A DNA stretch of 6,840 nt from NCBI GenBank assembly GCA_030044345.1, contig JASHVY010000086.1, forward strand, positions 1 to 6,840, given 5' to 3'. This DNA comes from Acetobacteraceae bacterium (GTDB taxonomy: Bacteria > Pseudomonadota > Alphaproteobacteria > Acetobacterales > Acetobacteraceae). Positions 4,941-6,840 of this stretch are shown here, piece by piece (position 1 is the stretch's first letter; each line of letters opens with the position of its first letter). Below the pieces are notes generated by a model. That model was given only the letters and a program-made list of their open reading frames with translations, did not search any database and was not told the DNA's origin. The translations under genes were made by a program, and so were the position numbers.

Positions 4941-6110
4941 ATGACGATCAGGGGGAAAGCCTATATCGCCGGTGCCTTCGAGCATCCTTTGCGCAAAGCC
5001 CCGGAGAAGTCGGTCGCACAGCTTCATGCGGAATGCGCCAAAGGCGCGCTCGTGGATGCCGGCCTCAGCAAGGATGATGTGGACGGGTATTTCTGCGCCG
5101 GCGACGCACCAGGCATGGGGCCGCTCTCGATGGCGGATTACATGAATCTCCGCCTGCGCCACGTCGATTCGACGGATACCGGCGGTTCCTCCTATCTCGT
5201 CCACGTCGCGCACGCGGCCGAGGGGATCGCGCTCGGCAAATGCAGTGTCGCGCTGATCACGCTCGCCGGAAGGCCGCGCAGCGAAGGCATGGCGACGGGC
5301 ACCGCGCCACGCCCGGGAAATCCGGCGCAGCCAGACATCCAGTTCGAATATCCGTACGGTCCGACCATCGTGAACATGTACGCCATGTGCGCGATGCGCC
5401 ACATGTACCAGTACGGCACGACGAGCGAGCAGCTTGCCTGGATCAAGGTCGCTGCCTCGCATCACGCGCAATACAATCCGAATGCGATGCTGCGCGATGT
5501 CGTCACGGTGAAGGAGGTGCTCGACTCGCCGATCGTCGCCTCACCGCTCCACAGGCTCGATTGCTGCGTCATCAGCGACGGCGGCGGAGCGCTCGTCGTC
5601 GTTGCGCCGGAGGTGATGAAGAGCCTCAGGCGTCCGCGGGTGAAGCTGCTCGGCGCGGGCGAGGCGCCGAAGGGACAGTTCGGCGGGGACGTCGATCTCA
5701 CTTTCTCGGGCGCACGCTGGTCCGGACCGCGGGCGTTCGCCGAGGCTGGCGTGGCGCCTGCGGATATTCAATACGCCTCGATCTATGACAGTTTCACCAT
5801 CACTGTCCTGATGCAGATCGAGGATCTCGGCTTCTGCGAAAAAGGCCAGGGCGGCCGCTTCGTCGCCGACGGCAACCTGATCTCCGGCACGGGCAGGCTT
5901 CCCTTCAATACCGATGGCGGCGGCCTCTGCAACAACCACCCCGCCAATCGCGGCGGCATGACGAAAGTGATCGAGGCGGTGCGGCAGCTTCGCGGCGAAG
6001 CGCATCCGGCGGTCCAGGTGAAGAACTGCGCGCTCGCCCTGGCCCAGGGCACCGGCGGCTCGCTCGGCACGCGCCACGGCAGCGCCACCCTCATTTTGGA
6101 ACGGGAATGA
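4941..6110 (+). CDS. Thiolase-fold protein, SCP2/lipid-transfer type, lacking the catalytic cysteines (possible acyl-CoA aldolase)
   Basis: A 389-residue protein of the thiolase superfamily, closest in pattern to SCP2-type thiolases and the retro-aldolase Ltp2. The N-terminal half has KAYIAGAFEHP, the helix SVAQLHAECAKGALVDAGL and DVDGYFCAGDAPG. The C-terminal half has YDSF at 282-285, GRLPFNTDGGGL at 318-329, NNHPANRGG with H333, and GTGGSLG near 370. Where SCP2 thiolases carry the nucleophile in CATGS, this protein has DTGGS (D79-S83), and at the HDCF position it has YDSF; both catalytic cysteines are thus missing by eye alignment. Ltp2-type enzymes also lack them, use tyrosine, and need a DUF35 partner, which follows here. 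ATG 4941 is chosen over in-frame ATG 4905 because GGGAGGAG precedes it and homologous sequence begins there. Likely a CoA-linked aldol or Claisen-type reaction; substrate unknown. Confidence 0.85.
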   Translation: MTIRGKAYIAGAFEHPLRKAPEKSVAQLHAECAKGALVDAGLSKDDVDGYFCAGDAPGMGPLSMADYMNLRLRHVDSTDTGGSSYLVHVAHAAEGIALGKCSVALITLAGRPRSEGMATGTAPRPGNPAQPDIQFEYPYGPTIVNMYAMCAMRHMYQYGTTSEQLAWIKVAASHHAQYNPNAMLRDVVTVKEVLDSPIVASPLHRLDCCVISDGGGALVVVAPEVMKSLRRPRVKLLGAGEAPKGQFGGDVDLTFSGARWSGPRAFAEAGVAPADIQYASIYDSFTITVLMQIEDLGFCEKGQGGRFVADGNLISGTGRLPFNTDGGGLCNNHPANRGGMTKVIEAVRQLRGEAHPAVQVKNCALALAQGTGGSLGTRHGSATLILERE

Positions 6111-6502
6111 TTCCCATGCCAGACCGGATATTGCCAGCGCCCGAGCCCAACCCCGAAACCAAGCCCTATTGGGACGCTGCCGCGGAGGGAAGGCTTCTCA
6201 TCCGCCGCTGCGCGGCCTGCGGCCGGGCGCATCACTATCCGCGCGCGCTCTGCCCCTTCTGCTTCAGCGACCGGACAGAATGGCAGACGGCCTCCGGCAA
6301 CGGCACGCTCTATTCCTTCTCCGTCATGCAGCGCGCACCCGTGCCCTACGCCATCGCCTATGTGACGCTCGATGAAGGGCCGAGCATGATGAGCAATCTC
6401 GTCGATTGTGATTTCGATACGATCCACATCGGCATGAAGCTCAAGGCCGTTTTCAAGCCGACCGAGGGCGGCCTCAAGCTGGCGATGTTCACGCCGGCTT
6501 GA
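6107..6502 (+). CDS. DUF35 (Zn-ribbon/OB-fold) protein, partner of the thiolase-like protein
   Basis: A 131-residue protein of the DUF35 family. PAPEPNPETKPYWDAAAEGRLLIRRC is the usual helical start; C35-x2-C38 and C49-x2-C52 form the zinc ribbon; residues 66-128 form the OB-fold (GTLYSFSVM, PYAIAYVTLDEGP, LVDCDFD, IGMKLKAVFKPTEGG, ending MFTPA). Members bind next to thiolase-fold enzymes and help bind acyl-CoA; ChsH2 with Ltp2 is the known example in steroid side-chain cleavage. The start ATG overlaps the stop of the preceding gene (ATGA at 6107-6110), pointing to translational coupling and a stoichiometric complex. An alternative ATG at 6116 would remove only three residues. A small palindrome CCGGCTT-G-AAGCCGG spans the stop codon (6494-6508). 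Family and partnership are firm; the actual substrate is unknown. Confidence 0.9.
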   Translation: MIPMPDRILPAPEPNPETKPYWDAAAEGRLLIRRCAACGRAHHYPRALCPFCFSDRTEWQTASGNGTLYSFSVMQRAPVPYAIAYVTLDEGPSMMSNLVDCDFDTIHIGMKLKAVFKPTEGGLKLAMFTPA

Positions 6503-6508
6503 AGCCGG
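6494..6508. repeat. Small palindrome at the convergent gene ends
   Basis: CCGGCTT and AAGCCGG flank a single G, overlapping the TGA of the DUF35 gene; the convergent oxygenase gene ends at 6516. A 5-bp stem with a TTGAA loop is possible. There is no T-run on either side, so it is at best a weak bidirectional terminator. Confidence 0.25.
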
Positions 6509-6515
6509 GGCGGTC

Positions 6516-6840
6516 TCAACGCGCGGCGAAGGCGTTGACGGCCTGCTGGACGAGCTCGGCGATGATGGCGGCGATCGGCTGGATCGCGGTCACCATGCCG
6601 ACCGATTGGCCGGCCATCACCGAGCCTTGTTCGATATCGCCTTCGAGCACCGCGCGCTTGAGTGCGCCGGCCCAGAAATGCTCGATCGCGAGCTGGGCTT
6701 CCTGGCGGCTGAGCGTGCCGGCCTGGAAACGGGCAAGGGTCTCGCGCTGATGCTCGAGAAAACGTTGGGTGCCCGCATTGGCGAGGCCGCGCACGGGAAT
6801 GACGGGGAAACGCTCGTCGAGCTGGATTGAGGGAACGGCA
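6516..6840 (-). CDS. Nitronate monooxygenase-like flavoprotein, C-terminal part, 5' end outside window
   Basis: The minus-strand frame is open to the window edge and ends in TGA at 6516-6518, giving about 107 C-terminal residues. The pattern RFPVIPVRGLAN, then EAQLAIEHFWAGALKRAVLEGD, then GSVMAGQSVGMV and IIAELVQQA is that of the C-terminal part of 2-nitropropane dioxygenase/nitronate monooxygenase proteins: FMN-dependent TIM-barrel enzymes that oxidise alkyl nitronates, with many members of unknown substrate. The AGQSVGMV block is typical of the end of the barrel. The catalytic His and most of the FMN site lie outside the window. An in-frame GTG at 6794 is internal, since conserved sequence continues upstream of it. 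It converges on the DUF35 gene with 13 bases between the stops. Confidence 0.82.
   Translation of the reverse strand, partial: AVPSIQLDERFPVIPVRGLANAGTQRFLEHQRETLARFQAGTLSRQEAQLAIEHFWAGALKRAVLEGDIEQGSVMAGQSVGMVTAIQPIAAIIAELVQQAVNAFAAR

Noticed and set aside
5433..5447. TTGCCTGGATCAAGG inside the thiolase-like gene
   Set aside because: It has wrong half-site spacing and lies in coding sequence (W-I-K-V); treated as chance.
4911..6427. Several minus-strand open frames opposite the thiolase-like and DUF35 genes
   Set aside because: They are antisense shadows without domains; the plus-strand frames contain conserved family motifs.

Overview
GC-rich DNA with alphaproteobacterial character. Pointers are a DUF2125 protein, a DUF3775 protein, a ribosome-hibernation factor fused to a cold-shock domain, and FNR/FixK-type TTGAC-N4-ATCAA boxes. 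The family is not settled from sequence alone; Rhodospirillales/Acetobacteraceae is a guess. No tRNA, rRNA, insertion sequence, CRISPR array or phage gene was seen. This is mostly ordinary chromosomal housekeeping and accessory metabolism, with two small modules of more interest.

Left part (1-1669, + strand): the 3' end of a PlsC-type lysophospholipid acyltransferase, a 244-base gap with an AT-rich palindrome and a possible tiny basic ORF, then a membrane-anchored DUF2125 protein.

Middle (1670-3061), a stress-response pair: an HPF/RaiA-type ribosome-hibernation protein with a C-terminal cold-shock domain (+) converges on a DUF3775 protein with a 34-residue, almost purely Asp/Glu tail (-). 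Each gene has an FNR/FixK-like box about 55-70 bases upstream of its start. The two boxes share the core GACCTRAATCAAGG. The simplest reading is joint induction under low oxygen or redox stress by a CRP/FNR-family regulator.

Right part (3062-6840), a CoA/aldehyde metabolism module: a thiamine-diphosphate enzyme of the acetolactate synthase-like superfamily (-) is divergent from a two-gene operon (+). The operon encodes a thiolase-fold protein of SCP2/lipid-transfer type and a DUF35 zinc-ribbon/OB-fold partner, overlapping by four bases (ATGA). The thiolase-like protein lacks cysteine at both catalytic positions, as in the retro-aldolase Ltp2, which also works with a DUF35 partner. The divergent gap holds a 15-bp perfect hairpin followed by a T-rich stretch, oriented toward the operon. 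At the right edge is the 3' part of a nitronate monooxygenase-like gene (-), convergent with the operon.
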